This document shows, piece after piece, positions 1-9,063 of a stretch of DNA of 64,000 nucleotides. Under the pieces are notes generated by a model. It did no database searches and was not told the origin of the DNA. It was given only the letters and a program-made list of their open reading frames with translations. The stretch is from positions 4,890,501 through 4,954,500 of the forward strand of contig NZ_CP029043.1 of NCBI RefSeq assembly GCF_003074055.1, read 5' to 3'. This stretch comes from Streptomyces nigra (GTDB lineage Bacteria > Actinomycetota > Actinomycetes > Streptomycetales > Streptomycetaceae). The stretch's first letter is position 1. Every line of letters starts with the position of its first letter. The position numbers and the translations under genes are program-made.

Positions 1-126
1 ACCCCGCCGCTCAGCCTGTCCTCCTGGTCCAAGGACTCCGGGACCGCCGCGACCCCGGGCCTGCTCGCCGCACCCGTCCCCGCCACGACCTCCTCCCCGA
101 CCGCCTCTCCGGCCACCGGTCCCTGA
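1..126 (+). CDS. C-terminal end of an upstream protein, probably an anti-sigma factor (partial)
   Basis: The first 126 bases read as 41 codons ending in TGA, rich in Pro, Ala, Thr and Ser, with no conserved domain in what is left. The start lies outside the window. The following htrA-tatB pair suggests this is the tail of the zinc-binding anti-sigma factor that in actinobacteria sits between an ECF sigma factor and HtrA (RseA type in mycobacteria). That identity is inferred from gene order alone; the visible low-complexity tail cannot prove it. Confidence 0.45.
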   Translation, partial: TPPLSLSSWSKDSGTAATPGLLAAPVPATTSSPTASPATGP

Positions 127-242
127 CCCCGGCCCCTGCTCCGGCCCTCTGCGCAGCGGCCCACGAACCTGGTTGAATCCGGGGTGGGCCGCGCGTCCGC
201 GTGCCCGCCGGACGGGTGGCCGAACTGAGTAGGAAGCAGAGC

Positions 243-2691
243 ATGAACGAGGGGAAGCCCACGCGGGCGAAGTGGTGGAACCGCCCCCGTCCGCAGGAGG
301 CCCCTCCGGGGGTGACCCCTGCCGGGGAGTCCGCCGACGGCGACTTCGAACTGGCCGGCCCCGTACGGCCGGCGGCCACCCCGGCCCCGGACGACGACTT
401 CCCGCTCCCGCCCGCGCGGGCCACTTCTGACGGCGACTTCGAACTGGCGGAGCCTCAGCGTCCGCCGGTACCGCAGCAGCGCCTTGCGGAGGGGGAAGCG
501 GGGGAGGCTCCGGGTGGCACGCCGGCGGCCCCCGCCGCCTCGGCTCCGGCTCAGGGGGGCGGGCCCCGGCCGCTGGACGCGGTGACGCCGGACGCCCCGG
601 AGCGGGGGGTCGGCACGGGCACGGAGCCGGGCCAGGAGGCGGCCTCTGCCGGCTCTGCCCCGGCTCAGGGGGGCGGGCCCCGGCCGCTGGACGCGGTGAC
701 GCCGGACGCCCCGGAGCGGAACGCGGGCGCGGGCACGGAGCCGGGGCAGGAGGCCCCCGCCGCCTCCCCGGACGGGCATGCCGAGCACGGCGCGGGAGGC
801 GGGGCCGCACAGGCCCCAGCAGCCGAGACCTCCGCCCCGGTTGAGGCCCCGGCCGCCGCTCCCACCTCGGCCCAGGACGCTGCCCCCGCTCCCACCTCCG
901 CCCAGGACGCTGCCCCCGCTCCCGCCCCGGCCCCCGCCCCCGCCCCGGCCCCCGCCCCCGCCCCGGCTCAGGACGCGAGCCCGCGCCCCCTCCACGACCC
1001 CGACCCGTACAGCACTCCGCCGTACGGTGAGCCCGGTCCCTGGGCGCCCGCCCCGCCGGTCCAGCACCCGGCGGCCACGCCGGCCCACGGCACCCCGGCG
1101 GCCGCCGCCCTGCCGGGCCAGCCCGCACCTCACCACCCTCAGGTGGTACCGGCCCAGCAGGTGCCCCCGGTGGCACCCGCCCAGGCCGCCCCGGAGCAGC
1201 CTGCGCCCCCGTCGGGTCAGACCCAGCCAGGGCCTCCCGGTGCGCCCGCGCAGGCCGGCCCCGCGCAACCCGTGCCCTCGTCGGGCCCGGTCCGGTCGGT
1301 GCCCCCTGCCGCGTCCGCCCAGGCCGTCCCGGCGCAGCCCGTGCCCTCGTCGGGCCCGACCCACAAGGCACCCCCCGGCGCCCCGCGCAAGCCGTCCCCG
1401 ACCCCGCCTTCGCCGACGCGCCCCCACCCACCGCTCCCGCCTTCGCCGACGCGCCCCCACCCGCCACTCCCACCACCCCGTCGACCCCTGGCGGAACTAC
1501 GACCCCTGGACTCGGGCGGCCGAGCGGGCCGTGGCGGCAGCGCCCCTGCAGGACAGCGGTGCCGGGGTCGGGGGCCCGCGGCGGCGGGTAAAGGGGGCGC
1601 TGATCGTCGGAGCCCTGGTGATCGCCCTCGTCTCCGGCGGCGTCGGCGGGGTGCTGGGGACGTACCTCGAGCGCAACGGCGGGCTGGACACCGTCGAGCT
1701 GCCGCAGGCCGGCGTCGAGTCGCCCGACCGGGCCGCCGACAGTGTCGCCGGGATCGCCGCCCGCGCCCTGCCCAGCGTCGTCACCCTGCATGTGAGCGGC
1801 GGTTCGGAGCAGGGCACCGGCACCGGGTTCGTCCTTGACGAGCGCGGTCACATCCTGACCAACAACCACGTCGTCGAACCCGCGGGCGAGGACGGCGAGA
1901 TATCCGTGACCTTCCACAGCGGCGACACCGCCGAGGCGGAGGTCGTGGGCCGGGACAGCGGCTATGACCTCGCGGTCGTCAAGGTCAAGGGCGTCGGCGG
2001 ACTGCGGCCCCTGCCGCTCGGCAACTCCGAGAACGTCCAGGTCGGCGACCCGGTCGTCGCGATCGGCGCCCCGTTCGACCTCGAAGGCACCGTCACCTCC
2101 GGCATCATCAGCGCCAAGCAGCGGCCCATCACCGCCGGCGGCGAGAGCGGCGACGGCAGCGACGTGTCGTACGTCGACGCGCTCCAGACCGACGCGCCCA
2201 TCAACCCGGGCAACTCCGGCGGCCCCCTGCTCGACGGCGCCGGACGGGTCGTCGGCATCAACTCCGCCATCCGCTCCGCAGGCAGCGGCGCCGAGCCGGA
2301 CGGCGGTCAGGCCGGCTCCATCGGCCTCGGCTTCGCCATCCCGGTCAACCAGGCCAAGCGGGTCGCCGAGGAACTGATCGAGACCGGCAGGGCCACCCAC
2401 CCGGTGATCGGCGTCACCCTGGACATGGAGTACGCCGGCGACGGCGCCCGGGTCGGCAGCAAGGGCAGCGACGGCGGCCCGGCCGTCACCAAGGGCGGGC
2501 CCGGCGCCAAGGCGGGCATCAAGCCCGGTGACGTCATCACCGAGATCGACGGAGCCCGCGTGCACTCCGGCGAGGAACTGATCATCAAGACCCGCGCCCA
2601 CCGCCCCGGCGACCGCCTCGAACTGACCCTGAGGCGCGACGGCAAGGAGATCACGCTGAAGCTGACGCTGGGCTCGTCGAGCGGCCGGTGA
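243..2691 (+). CDS. HtrA/DegP-like membrane-anchored serine protease with two apparent frameshifts
   Basis: A trypsin-like protease with a PDZ domain, expected to act outside the membrane in envelope protein quality control. It starts at ATG 243 with AGGAAG upstream. The order is: a Pro/Ala-rich cytoplasmic part with two copies of a 60-bp repeat, one membrane segment (about 1597-1660), the protease domain with triad His (NNHVV, near 1867), Asp (YDLAVV, near 1966) and Ser (PGNSGG, near 2215), then PDZ (about 2500-2690). The N-terminal part reads in the frame of base 243, but the membrane, protease and PDZ parts read one frame further on. A middle stretch (about 1377-1479) makes sense only in the third frame (AFADAPPP repeats, TTP just before VDPW). 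Two missing single bases, each in a C run, would restore one ORF, so this is either assembly error or a recent pseudogene. It is followed directly by tatB. Confidence 0.8.
546..719 (+). repeat. 60-bp perfect direct repeat inside the htrA-like gene
   Basis: Bases 546-605 and 660-719 are identical and 114 bases apart, a multiple of three. Both copies encode the same stretch (AQGGGPRPLDAVTPDAPER) in the Pro-rich cytoplasmic part. A shorter 33-base tandem repeat lies at about 1404-1469, in the area of the apparent frameshifts. Confidence 0.9.
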
Positions 2692-2835
2692 CCCGCACAC
2701 CGGGCCGACCCGGAAGGGTCGGGACAGTACCGGTCGTAGGGGATGGACGGGTAACGTGGGGGCGGCCCGGACCACGGAAAGACCCGCAAGCGACCACCGA
2801 GGGCCGAGGACCGAGGACATCGCAAGGAGCTTCAG

Positions 2836-3267
2836 GTGTTCAATGACATAGGACCGCTCGAGCTGGTGACGCTGATCGTCCTTGCCGTGCTCGTCTTCGG
2901 TCCGGACAAGCTCCCCAAGGTCATCCAGGACGTCACGCGGACGATCCGCAAGATCCGCGAGTTCTCCGAGGGTGCCAAGCAGGACATCCGCAAGGAACTC
3001 GGCCCGGAGTTCAAGGACTTCGAGTTCGAGGACCTCAACCCCAAGACCTTCATCCGCAAGCAGCTGGACAACGAGGAACTGGGGCTGAAGGAGATCCGCA
3101 ACGGCTTCGACCTGAAGAAGGAGATGGCCGAGGTCACCGACGCCGTCCACGGCCGGGAGACCGAGCCGCCGACGCCGGCCCCGTCGGCGGGCGGCCGTAT
3201 CGACATGACGAAGAAGCCGGAGACCCCGCGCGTCGAGCGCCCGCCGTACGACGCCGACGCCACCTGA
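2836..3267 (+). CDS. tatB: Sec-independent protein translocase TatB
   Basis: TatB is the membrane component of the twin-arginine translocase that receives folded Tat substrates with TatC. The 143-residue protein has the family layout: a short extracellular start, one N-terminal hydrophobic helix (residues about 7-21), the hinge FGPDKLPK, then a long amphipathic helix and a charged tail, longer than TatA. The GTG start at 2836 is preceded by AAGGAG at 2824-2829. It lies 144 bases after the htrA-like gene on the same strand. The sigma/anti-sigma/htrA/tatB order is conserved in actinobacteria. Confidence 0.93.
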   Translation: MFNDIGPLELVTLIVLAVLVFGPDKLPKVIQDVTRTIRKIREFSEGAKQDIRKELGPEFKDFEFEDLNPKTFIRKQLDNEELGLKEIRNGFDLKKEMAEVTDAVHGRETEPPTPAPSAGGRIDMTKKPETPRVERPPYDADAT

Positions 3268-3493
3268 GCGGCCCGGCGGCCCGCCCGCACGTGACGCTTC
3301 TCATACTCCGCCGGAGGTCCTTCACGGCCTGAACCCGCCTTTCGCGCGCCTCGCGCGCCGGGCGGCTCCCCGGCTGCCGGCAATCGTGTGGATATGCTGC
3401 CGAGTTGTTGTGCGGACCGTACCCAGAAGGGACCGCCGCCCGAAGGGGGGCGGGCCGGGCTGGTCCGGCGAGAGCGAGGAGGCGTCCGGGCAC

Positions 3494-4162
3494 ATGGAGA
3501 CGACGAGTCAGACGACGAGTCGGGCGGTCGCGCAGGAAACGACCGAGGAGAGCGGCCGGCAGGTCCCCTCCGCCCGGCGCACGGTCGACGGCTATCTGCT
3601 GGCGCCCTTCCCCTGGTACGGCCTCGACGAGGCGTTCACGGGGCCGCGCTGGCTGATGCAGGTCGGCATGGCGGCCGACGGGGCCGTGGAGCACGGTTCG
3701 ATCGGGCACGGCGACGAGCCGTCCGTGCTCAACGAGGCCTCGGAGGGCCGTGAGAAGTTCGCGGTGGTGGTGACCGTCGCGGCCAACCCGTCCCGCCGCA
3801 GCGCCGACGGCACGGGCCTGCTGGAGGCCACCTCGGTCTCCTCGGCGGCCTGGCTGGCCGGTGTGGGACTGCTGTCCTTCACCTGGCCGGGGCAGATGGA
3901 CCACTCGCTGCGGGACGACTGGCTGGACCAGCAGACCGAGACGGCCTGGGCGCTGGCCGACGACCTCGACGGACCGGACTGGTCGACGCTGTCCCTCCCC
4001 GTGGACGGGGTGCCGACCCCGTTCCACTACCGGGAGTCCGAGTTCGGCTGGGTGCTCGCCGGCTCCACCCAGGAGGGCGTCCACGTGGGCGCGTACGGCC
4101 GCGGCATGAGCGCGTACGGCCTGGGCTTCGCCATGATCAAGGACATCGCGTCCTACGCCTGA
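3494..4162 (+). CDS. conserved hypothetical protein (222 aa)
   Basis: I do not recognise a named domain. The protein has no signal peptide or membrane helix and is moderately acidic, with aromatic-rich segments (FPWYGLDEAF, GPRWLMQVGM, TWPGQMDHS). ATG 3494 is chosen because GAGGAGG lies about 11 bases upstream and the codons before it are atypical. In actinobacteria a protein of this kind sits between tatB and mrp, but I cannot assign a function. A 20-bp hairpin just after the stop separates it from the convergent mrp gene. Confidence 0.8.
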   Translation: METTSQTTSRAVAQETTEESGRQVPSARRTVDGYLLAPFPWYGLDEAFTGPRWLMQVGMAADGAVEHGSIGHGDEPSVLNEASEGREKFAVVVTVAANPSRRSADGTGLLEATSVSSAAWLAGVGLLSFTWPGQMDHSLRDDWLDQQTETAWALADDLDGPDWSTLSLPVDGVPTPFHYRESEFGWVLAGSTQEGVHVGAYGRGMSAYGLGFAMIKDIASYA

Positions 4163-4166
4163 CACG

Positions 4167-4213
4167 GCACGAGGAAGGGGCGCCGCATGATCCGCGGCGC
4201 CCCTTCCTCGTGC
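4167..4213. terminator. bidirectional hairpin between convergent genes
   Basis: A perfect 20-bp stem (4167-4186 with 4194-4213) and a 7-base loop lie between the stop of the 3494-4162 gene and the stop of the opposing mrp gene. There is no T run, which is normal for Streptomyces hairpin terminators. Confidence 0.85.
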
Positions 4214-4242
4214 GCACCCGCCTCTGAGGGCAGGTCAGAACC

Positions 4243-5376
4243 TCAGAACTTGTTCTTCGGCGTGATCCCCAGCGACAGGCCCGACAGGCCGCGCTGGCGG
4301 CCGCCCAGCTTGCCCGCGATCGAGCGCAGGGCCGCGCCGGCCGGGGAGTCCGGGTCGCTCAGGACGACCGGCCTGCCCTCGTCGCCGCCCTCGCGCAGGC
4401 GGACGTCGATCGGGATGCTGCCGAGGACCGGGACGTTGGTGCCGGTGGTGCGGGTCAGGCCGTCGGCGACCGTCTGGCCGCCGCCGGTGCCGAACACGTC
4501 GACCATCTCGCCGCAGTGCGGGCAGGGCAGGCCCGACATGTTCTCGACCACGCCGACGATCTTCTGGTGGGTCTGCACGGCGATGGAGCCCGCGCGCTCG
4601 GCGACCTCGGCGGCGGCCTGCTGCGGGGTCGTCACGACCAGGATCTCGGCGTTCGGGACCAGCTGCGCGACCGAGATCGCGATGTCGCCGGTGCCCGGCG
4701 GCAGGTCCAGGAGGAGGACGTCGAGGTCGCCCCAGTAGACGTCGGCGAGGAACTGCTGGAGCGCGCGGTGCAGCATCGGGCCGCGCCACACCACCGGCGC
4801 GTTGCCCGGGGTGAACATGCCGATGGAGATGACCTTCACGCCGTTCGCCGACGGCGGCATGATCATGTTCTCGACCTGGGTGGGCCGCCCGTCGGCGCCC
4901 AGCATGCGCGGCACGCTGTGGCCGTAGATGTCGGCGTCGACGACGCCCACCTTCAGCCCGTCGGCCGCCATGGCAGCGGCCAGGTTGACCGTCACCGAGG
5001 ACTTGCCGACGCCGCCCTTGCCGGAGGCGACCGCGTACACGCGGGTCAGGCTGCCCGGCTTGGCGAAGGGGACCTCGCGCTCGGCCTGGCCGCCGCGCAG
5101 GGCGTTCGCCAGCTCCTTGCGCTGCTCGTCGCTCATCACGTCCAGCGTGACGTCGACCCGGGTGACCCCCTCGACCGCGGCGACGGCGTCCGTCACGCGC
5201 TGGGTGATCGTCTCGCGCATCGGGCAGCCGGAGACCGTCAGGTACACCGTGACCGCGACCGCACCGTCCGCGCCGATCTCCACCGACTTGACCATCCCCA
5301 GTTCGGTGATGGGGCGGTTGATCTCGGGGTCGTTCACCGTCGCCAGTGCCTCGCGCACCGCGTCTTCCGTAGCCAT
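4243..5376 (-). CDS. mrp: Mrp/ApbC-type iron-sulfur cluster carrier ATPase
   Basis: A 377-residue P-loop ATPase expected to bind an Fe-S cluster at a dimer interface and pass it to target enzymes. Residues about 1-85 form a MIP18-like domain (NDPEINRPITELGM, with the SGCP cysteine). The ParA/MinD-type domain follows, with the deviant Walker A GKGGVGKSS near residue 118 and CPHCGE as the likely cluster ligand motif near residue 285. No Shine-Dalgarno sequence precedes the ATG, but TACCAT (complement of 5384-5389) lies 7 bases before it, so the mRNA is probably leaderless. It converges with the preceding gene over a strong hairpin. Confidence 0.93.
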   Translation of the reverse strand: MATEDAVREALATVNDPEINRPITELGMVKSVEIGADGAVAVTVYLTVSGCPMRETITQRVTDAVAAVEGVTRVDVTLDVMSDEQRKELANALRGGQAEREVPFAKPGSLTRVYAVASGKGGVGKSSVTVNLAAAMAADGLKVGVVDADIYGHSVPRMLGADGRPTQVENMIMPPSANGVKVISIGMFTPGNAPVVWRGPMLHRALQQFLADVYWGDLDVLLLDLPPGTGDIAISVAQLVPNAEILVVTTPQQAAAEVAERAGSIAVQTHQKIVGVVENMSGLPCPHCGEMVDVFGTGGGQTVADGLTRTTGTNVPVLGSIPIDVRLREGGDEGRPVVLSDPDSPAGAALRSIAGKLGGRQRGLSGLSLGITPKNKF

Positions 5377-5419
5377 AAGGACGATGGTACGGCCCGGTAG
5401 CCTCGCCCCGGTAAGGCCG

Positions 5420-6016
5420 TCAGCGGTCGTCTACGTCACGTCCCGGCGACCGTTCCGCCGGGAATACGCCGCGATCATGGTGCCCGTTGCGCCGCGCGTC
5501 CAGCTCCTTCACCAGGTCCTGCAGCTCCGAGCGCATCCAGTCGCGGGTGGCGACCTCGCCCAGGTTGACCCGCAGCGCCGCGACCTCGCGGGTCAGGTAC
5601 TCGGTGTCGGCGATCGACCGCTCGTTCTGCTTGCGGTCCTGTTCGAGGTTGACCCGGTCCCGGTCGTCCTGCCGGTTCTGCGCGAGCAGGATCAGCGGGG
5701 CCGCGTACGACGCCTGCAGGGACAGAGCCAGGGTCAGGAAGATGAACGGGTACTCGTCGAAGCGCAGCTCGCTGGGTGCCGCGATGTTCCACAGCACCCA
5801 CAGGATGATCACGACGGTCATCCACACCAGGAACCGCCCGGTGCCGATGAACCGGGCGATCCGCTCCGACAGCCGCCCGAACGCGTCCGGGTCCCACTCG
5901 GGCAGGATGCGGCGGCGCGGCGGGCGCGGCTGGTCCAGCCGGGTCCGCGGTCCCCGTCCGGCGGCGGTCGCGCCCGCCGCCGCGCGCTCGCGTCCGCCCT
6001 CGCGCTCAGGAGCCAT
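5420..6016 (-). CDS. DUF1003 membrane protein
   Basis: A 198-residue protein with an Arg/Pro-rich N-terminus and two membrane segments (around FLVWMTVVIILWVLWN and YPFIFLTLALSLQASY), followed by the DUF1003 signature PLILLAQNRQDDRDR and a charged, probably coiled-coil C-terminus. The molecular function of DUF1003 is not established. ATG 6016 lies inside the end of the upstream MgtE-N/CBS gene (11-bp overlap), so the two are probably translationally coupled and may act as one complex. The pairing is also present in mycobacteria, as I recall. The cytoplasmic tail is the likely contact for the soluble partner. Confidence 0.85.
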   Translation of the reverse strand: MAPEREGGRERAAAGATAAGRGPRTRLDQPRPPRRRILPEWDPDAFGRLSERIARFIGTGRFLVWMTVVIILWVLWNIAAPSELRFDEYPFIFLTLALSLQASYAAPLILLAQNRQDDRDRVNLEQDRKQNERSIADTEYLTREVAALRVNLGEVATRDWMRSELQDLVKELDARRNGHHDRGVFPAERSPGRDVDDR

Positions 6017-7301
6017 CGGCGCCCACCCCCTTGCCGGAGTCCTCCTCCAGGTGGAACTCGGTCTCCCGCCAGTCGTCGGGCAGCATGTGGTCCAGGACGT
6101 CGTCCACGGTGACCGCGCCCAGCAGCGACCCCGAGTCGTCCACGACGGGCGCCGCGACCATGTCGTACGTGGCGAAGAACCCCGCGACGACCGGCAGCGT
6201 CGCGTCCGGCTCCAGGGCCTCCAGCGCCTCGTCCACCATCGAGCTGACCAGGGTGTACGGCGGGTCGCGCAGCAGCCGCTGGAAGTGGACCGTGCCGAGG
6301 TACTTGCCGGTGGGCGTCTCGTCGGGCGGGCGGCACACATAGACCTGCGCGGCCAGGGCCGGGGACAGGTCCGGGTGCCGGATGCGGGCCAGGGCGTCGG
6401 CGACGGTGGCGTCGGGCCGCAGGATGATCGGCTCGGTCGTCATCAGACCGCCCGCCGTGTGCTCCTCGTACGCCATCAGACGGCGCATGTCGGCCGCGTC
6501 CGAGGGCTGCATCAGGTTCAGCAGCCGCTCCTGCTCGTCCAGGGGCAGCTCGCCCAGCAGGTCGGCCGCGTCGTCGGGGTCCATGGCCTCCAGGACGTCG
6601 GCGGCCCGCTCCTGCTTCAGCTTGCCGAGGATCTCGATCTGGTCGTCCTCCGGCAGCTCCTCCAGCACATCGGCGAGGCGGTCGTCGTCCAGAGCGGCGG
6701 CGACCTCGGCCCGGCGCTTGGGGGAGAGGTGGTGCAGCACATTGGCGAGGTCGGCGGGGCGCAGCTGTTCGAACGTGGCCAGCAGGTTCTCCGCGCCCTG
6801 GCCCTGCTCCTCCAGGGAGAACCCGGTGACGGCCGACCACTCGACCGTCAGTGACTCGCCCTTGGCCCGCCGGAAGGCGCCGCCGCGACCGCCCTTGCGG
6901 ACGAACACCTTGTCGATCTCCCAGTCCCGGCGGGCGGGCAGCTGCTGCACCGACAGGTCCAGGACGGTGACCTCCTCGTCGGTCTCGACCAGCTTGACGC
7001 GCCGGTCGAGCAGCTCGCCGAAGACGAGGCGCTCGGTGGGCCGCTGCTCGAAGCGGCGGACGTTGAGCACCCCGGTGGTGATGACCTGGCCGGACTCGAT
7101 GCTGGTCACCCTGGTCATCGGCAGGAAGATCCGGCGCCGGGTGGACAGTTCGACCACCAGGCCGAGCAGTCGCGGCGGGCGCCGGCCGACCCGCAGCATG
7201 ACGACCAGGTCGCGCACCCGTCCGACCTGGTCGCCGTTCGGGTCGAACGCGGCGACACCGGCCAGGTGCGAGACGAAGATGCGGGGCGCGCCGGCTGCCA
7301 T
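6006..7301 (-). CDS. soluble MgtE-N/CBS domain protein
   Basis: 431 residues with three parts: a PRC-barrel-like start (GRVRDLVVML ... RLLGLVVEL), an MgtE intracellular N domain with its helical repeats (LRPADLANVLHHL, LPEDDQIEIL, DPDDAADLLGEL; about residues 155-275), and two CBS domains (GGLMTTEPIIL; AAPVVDDSGSLLG). In MgtE channels these cytoplasmic domains sense Mg2+ and gate the pore, but here no membrane domain follows. The protein ends 11 bases inside the DUF1003 membrane gene. I infer a Mg2+- or nucleotide-sensing regulatory subunit. The RBS GAGAGGAG precedes ATG 7301. Confidence 0.88.
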   Translation of the reverse strand: MAAGAPRIFVSHLAGVAAFDPNGDQVGRVRDLVVMLRVGRRPPRLLGLVVELSTRRRIFLPMTRVTSIESGQVITTGVLNVRRFEQRPTERLVFGELLDRRVKLVETDEEVTVLDLSVQQLPARRDWEIDKVFVRKGGRGGAFRRAKGESLTVEWSAVTGFSLEEQGQGAENLLATFEQLRPADLANVLHHLSPKRRAEVAAALDDDRLADVLEELPEDDQIEILGKLKQERAADVLEAMDPDDAADLLGELPLDEQERLLNLMQPSDAADMRRLMAYEEHTAGGLMTTEPIILRPDATVADALARIRHPDLSPALAAQVYVCRPPDETPTGKYLGTVHFQRLLRDPPYTLVSSMVDEALEALEPDATLPVVAGFFATYDMVAAPVVDDSGSLLGAVTVDDVLDHMLPDDWRETEFHLEEDSGKGVGADGS

Positions 7302-7533
7302 GGCTGAGGCTCCTCTCCGTGCGGGGTCGGCCGAGTCACTGGTGGTTCTGTGGCGGGTGCCGCGCCGGGGGCGCCCTTTCCGAATTGCCCGCTCGGGTGG
7401 GCTTCAGGCTAGCCCGTCCGGATCCGGTCCGCCCTGGTGAGCGGTCCGGACGGACTGACTCCGCCCAGGCCCCGACGCCCCGGTACGCTGCCGTACGCCG
7501 CTCGGGTCCCACGACAGAAAGGCAGCCCCACCT

Positions 7534-8283
7534 GTGACCGCGATTCCCCACGGCCGCTCCCGCAAGGCCGCGCTGGTGTCCGCCATGTGCGCCCTTCTCG
7601 TGTCGGCGGCGGGGCTGACGGGATGCAGCAGCGAGGACCCCGACGCGGGGACGAACGGGGTCGGCAAGCTGCCGCCGGCCGAGATCCAGCGCAAGACCCG
7701 GGCCGCCGCCGACTCCGCCCAGGCCGTGCACCTCTCAGGGAACGTGGTCACCAGCGGACGCACCTACAAACTCGATATGCGGCTGAAAGCCGACGGGGCG
7801 ACCGGATCGGTCACCGCCCAGGGGTCCACGTTCCATCTGCTGCGCCTCGGCGAGCAGCTGTTCCTGAAGGCCGACGCCGGCTTCTGGAGCGACGCCGGCA
7901 CCGACGGCAGGACGGACGCAGCCGCCGTCGACAAGCTGGACGGCAAGTATGTGAAGGTCCCGCAGGGCGACCCGGCGTACAAGAAGTTCAGCGGCTTCAC
8001 CGAGAAGGACGTGCTGTTCGACGGGCTGCTGGCGCTGCACGGCGAGGTGACCACGGACGGGCACCACGAGCAGGCGGGCCTGAAGACGATCCGGCTCTCC
8101 GGCGACGGCGGGGACGGCGGCACCCTGGAGGTCTCCCTGGAGGGCAAGCCCTACCCGCTGCTGCTGACCCGCGCGGGCGGCGCCGGCACCCTCACCTTCT
8201 CGGCGTGGGGCAAGGACTTCCCGCTGCAGAAGCCGAACAAGGACGACACCGTGGACTACGGCAGGCAGCTGCCGTCGTCCTGA
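7534..8283 (+). CDS. secreted lipoprotein, LppX/LprAFG-like
   Basis: 249 residues. It starts with a lipoprotein signal peptide (basic start, hydrophobic core ALVSAMCALLVSAAG, lipobox LTGC with the modified Cys near residue 29). The mature part, about 220 residues with alternating beta-strand character, resembles the LppX/LprAFG family of actinobacterial envelope lipoproteins that carry lipids. The match is by overall pattern, so the lipid role is inferred. It starts at GTG 7534 with a weak RBS. It is divergent from the MgtE-N gene, and its stop lies 8 bases before a MITE-like element. Confidence 0.8.
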   Translation: MTAIPHGRSRKAALVSAMCALLVSAAGLTGCSSEDPDAGTNGVGKLPPAEIQRKTRAAADSAQAVHLSGNVVTSGRTYKLDMRLKADGATGSVTAQGSTFHLLRLGEQLFLKADAGFWSDAGTDGRTDAAAVDKLDGKYVKVPQGDPAYKKFSGFTEKDVLFDGLLALHGEVTTDGHHEQAGLKTIRLSGDGGDGGTLEVSLEGKPYPLLLTRAGGAGTLTFSAWGKDFPLQKPNKDDTVDYGRQLPSS

Positions 8284-8290
8284 CCTGCCG

Positions 8291-8525
8291 CTAGGCCGTG
8301 TCCGCAAAGTCCCGCCTGCCGTTCGACGCCCGGCACTCCCCCAAGCTCTTCGAGCAGGGGGACCCCCACTCGCCGCACCGGCCGGCCACCCGCGTACAAC
8401 CAGTACGCGGGAGCCCGTCCGGCACTCCCCCAGCTCTTCGAGCAGGGGGTACCCCCAGAGCACGCACCGGACGCCGCTCGGCCCGCCCTACGGGCGGACG
8501 ACGCGACTTTACGGACACGACCTAG
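8291..8525. mobile_element. MITE-like element with CTAG-bounded inverted ends
   Basis: A 235-base non-coding block with imperfect terminal inverted repeats. The first 24 bases (from CTAGGCCGTGTCCG) match the reverse complement of the last 24 at 21 positions, and CTAG bounds both ends as a target duplication would. Inside are two near-identical copies (about 8331-8368 and 8421-8458) of a GCTCTTCGAGC-centred repeat and a small hairpin (CCCGCGTAC/GTACGCGGG). No transposase is encoded. It looks like a non-autonomous derivative of an IS element with these ends. The right-hand CTAG supplies the stop codon of the next minus-strand gene. Confidence 0.75.
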
Positions 8526-9031
8526 GGCTTGCGGCGCTTGGCCAGAAGGCGGGGCAGGCCCGCGGGGATCGGCCGACGGGTCGTCGCCGGGGTCGGGACG
8601 GGGACCTCCGCGAGAGAGCCGTCGGGCAGCGGGGCCGGCGCACCGGCCGGCTCCAGCCGCAGCACGCGGCACTCGCGCGCCCAGCGCTCCGGCATCGCCT
8701 CGCCGTCCGGGGCGTTCAGCCGCTTGCCCTTGAGGTCGGCGACCGCGGCCTCCCACGCCTCGCTGCGCGCCGCCAGCTCGACGACCCGGGCCGGCCAGGA
8801 GACCAGCCGGCCGCCCTTGTCCTTGCTGCGCACGGTGACCTCGACGGTGGCCCCGTCGGCCAGACCCGGCAGCGGCTGCTCGCCGGGGCCGTCGCCCACG
8901 ACACACGCGGCACCCTCGTGCCACACGTGCCACAGCGCGCGGGCCGGGACACCGGGTGCCGCGACCCAGACGAGGCCGGACTTCTTCGTGGCCTCCTCGA
9001 CGAGGGCCTGGTCGAGCAGCTCGCTTGTCAT
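8522..9031 (-). CDS. conserved hypothetical protein, possible FMN split-barrel fold
   Basis: 169 residues with a start like pyridoxamine-phosphate-oxidase-type split barrels (SGLVWVAA, ALWHVWHEGAACVV) and short beta-rich segments, but no diagnostic motif that I can confirm. The C-terminus is basic. Its TAG stop codon is part of the CTAG at the end of the MITE-like element, so the insertion may have altered the original last residues. It is transcribed in the same direction as corA, 32 bases downstream of it. Confidence 0.7.
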   Translation of the reverse strand: MTSELLDQALVEEATKKSGLVWVAAPGVPARALWHVWHEGAACVVGDGPGEQPLPGLADGATVEVTVRSKDKGGRLVSWPARVVELAARSEAWEAAVADLKGKRLNAPDGEAMPERWARECRVLRLEPAGAPAPLPDGSLAEVPVPTPATTRRPIPAGLPRLLAKRRKP

Positions 9032-9063
9032 GGCCCAAGCCTATCCAGCGGGGCCCGGCCGGA

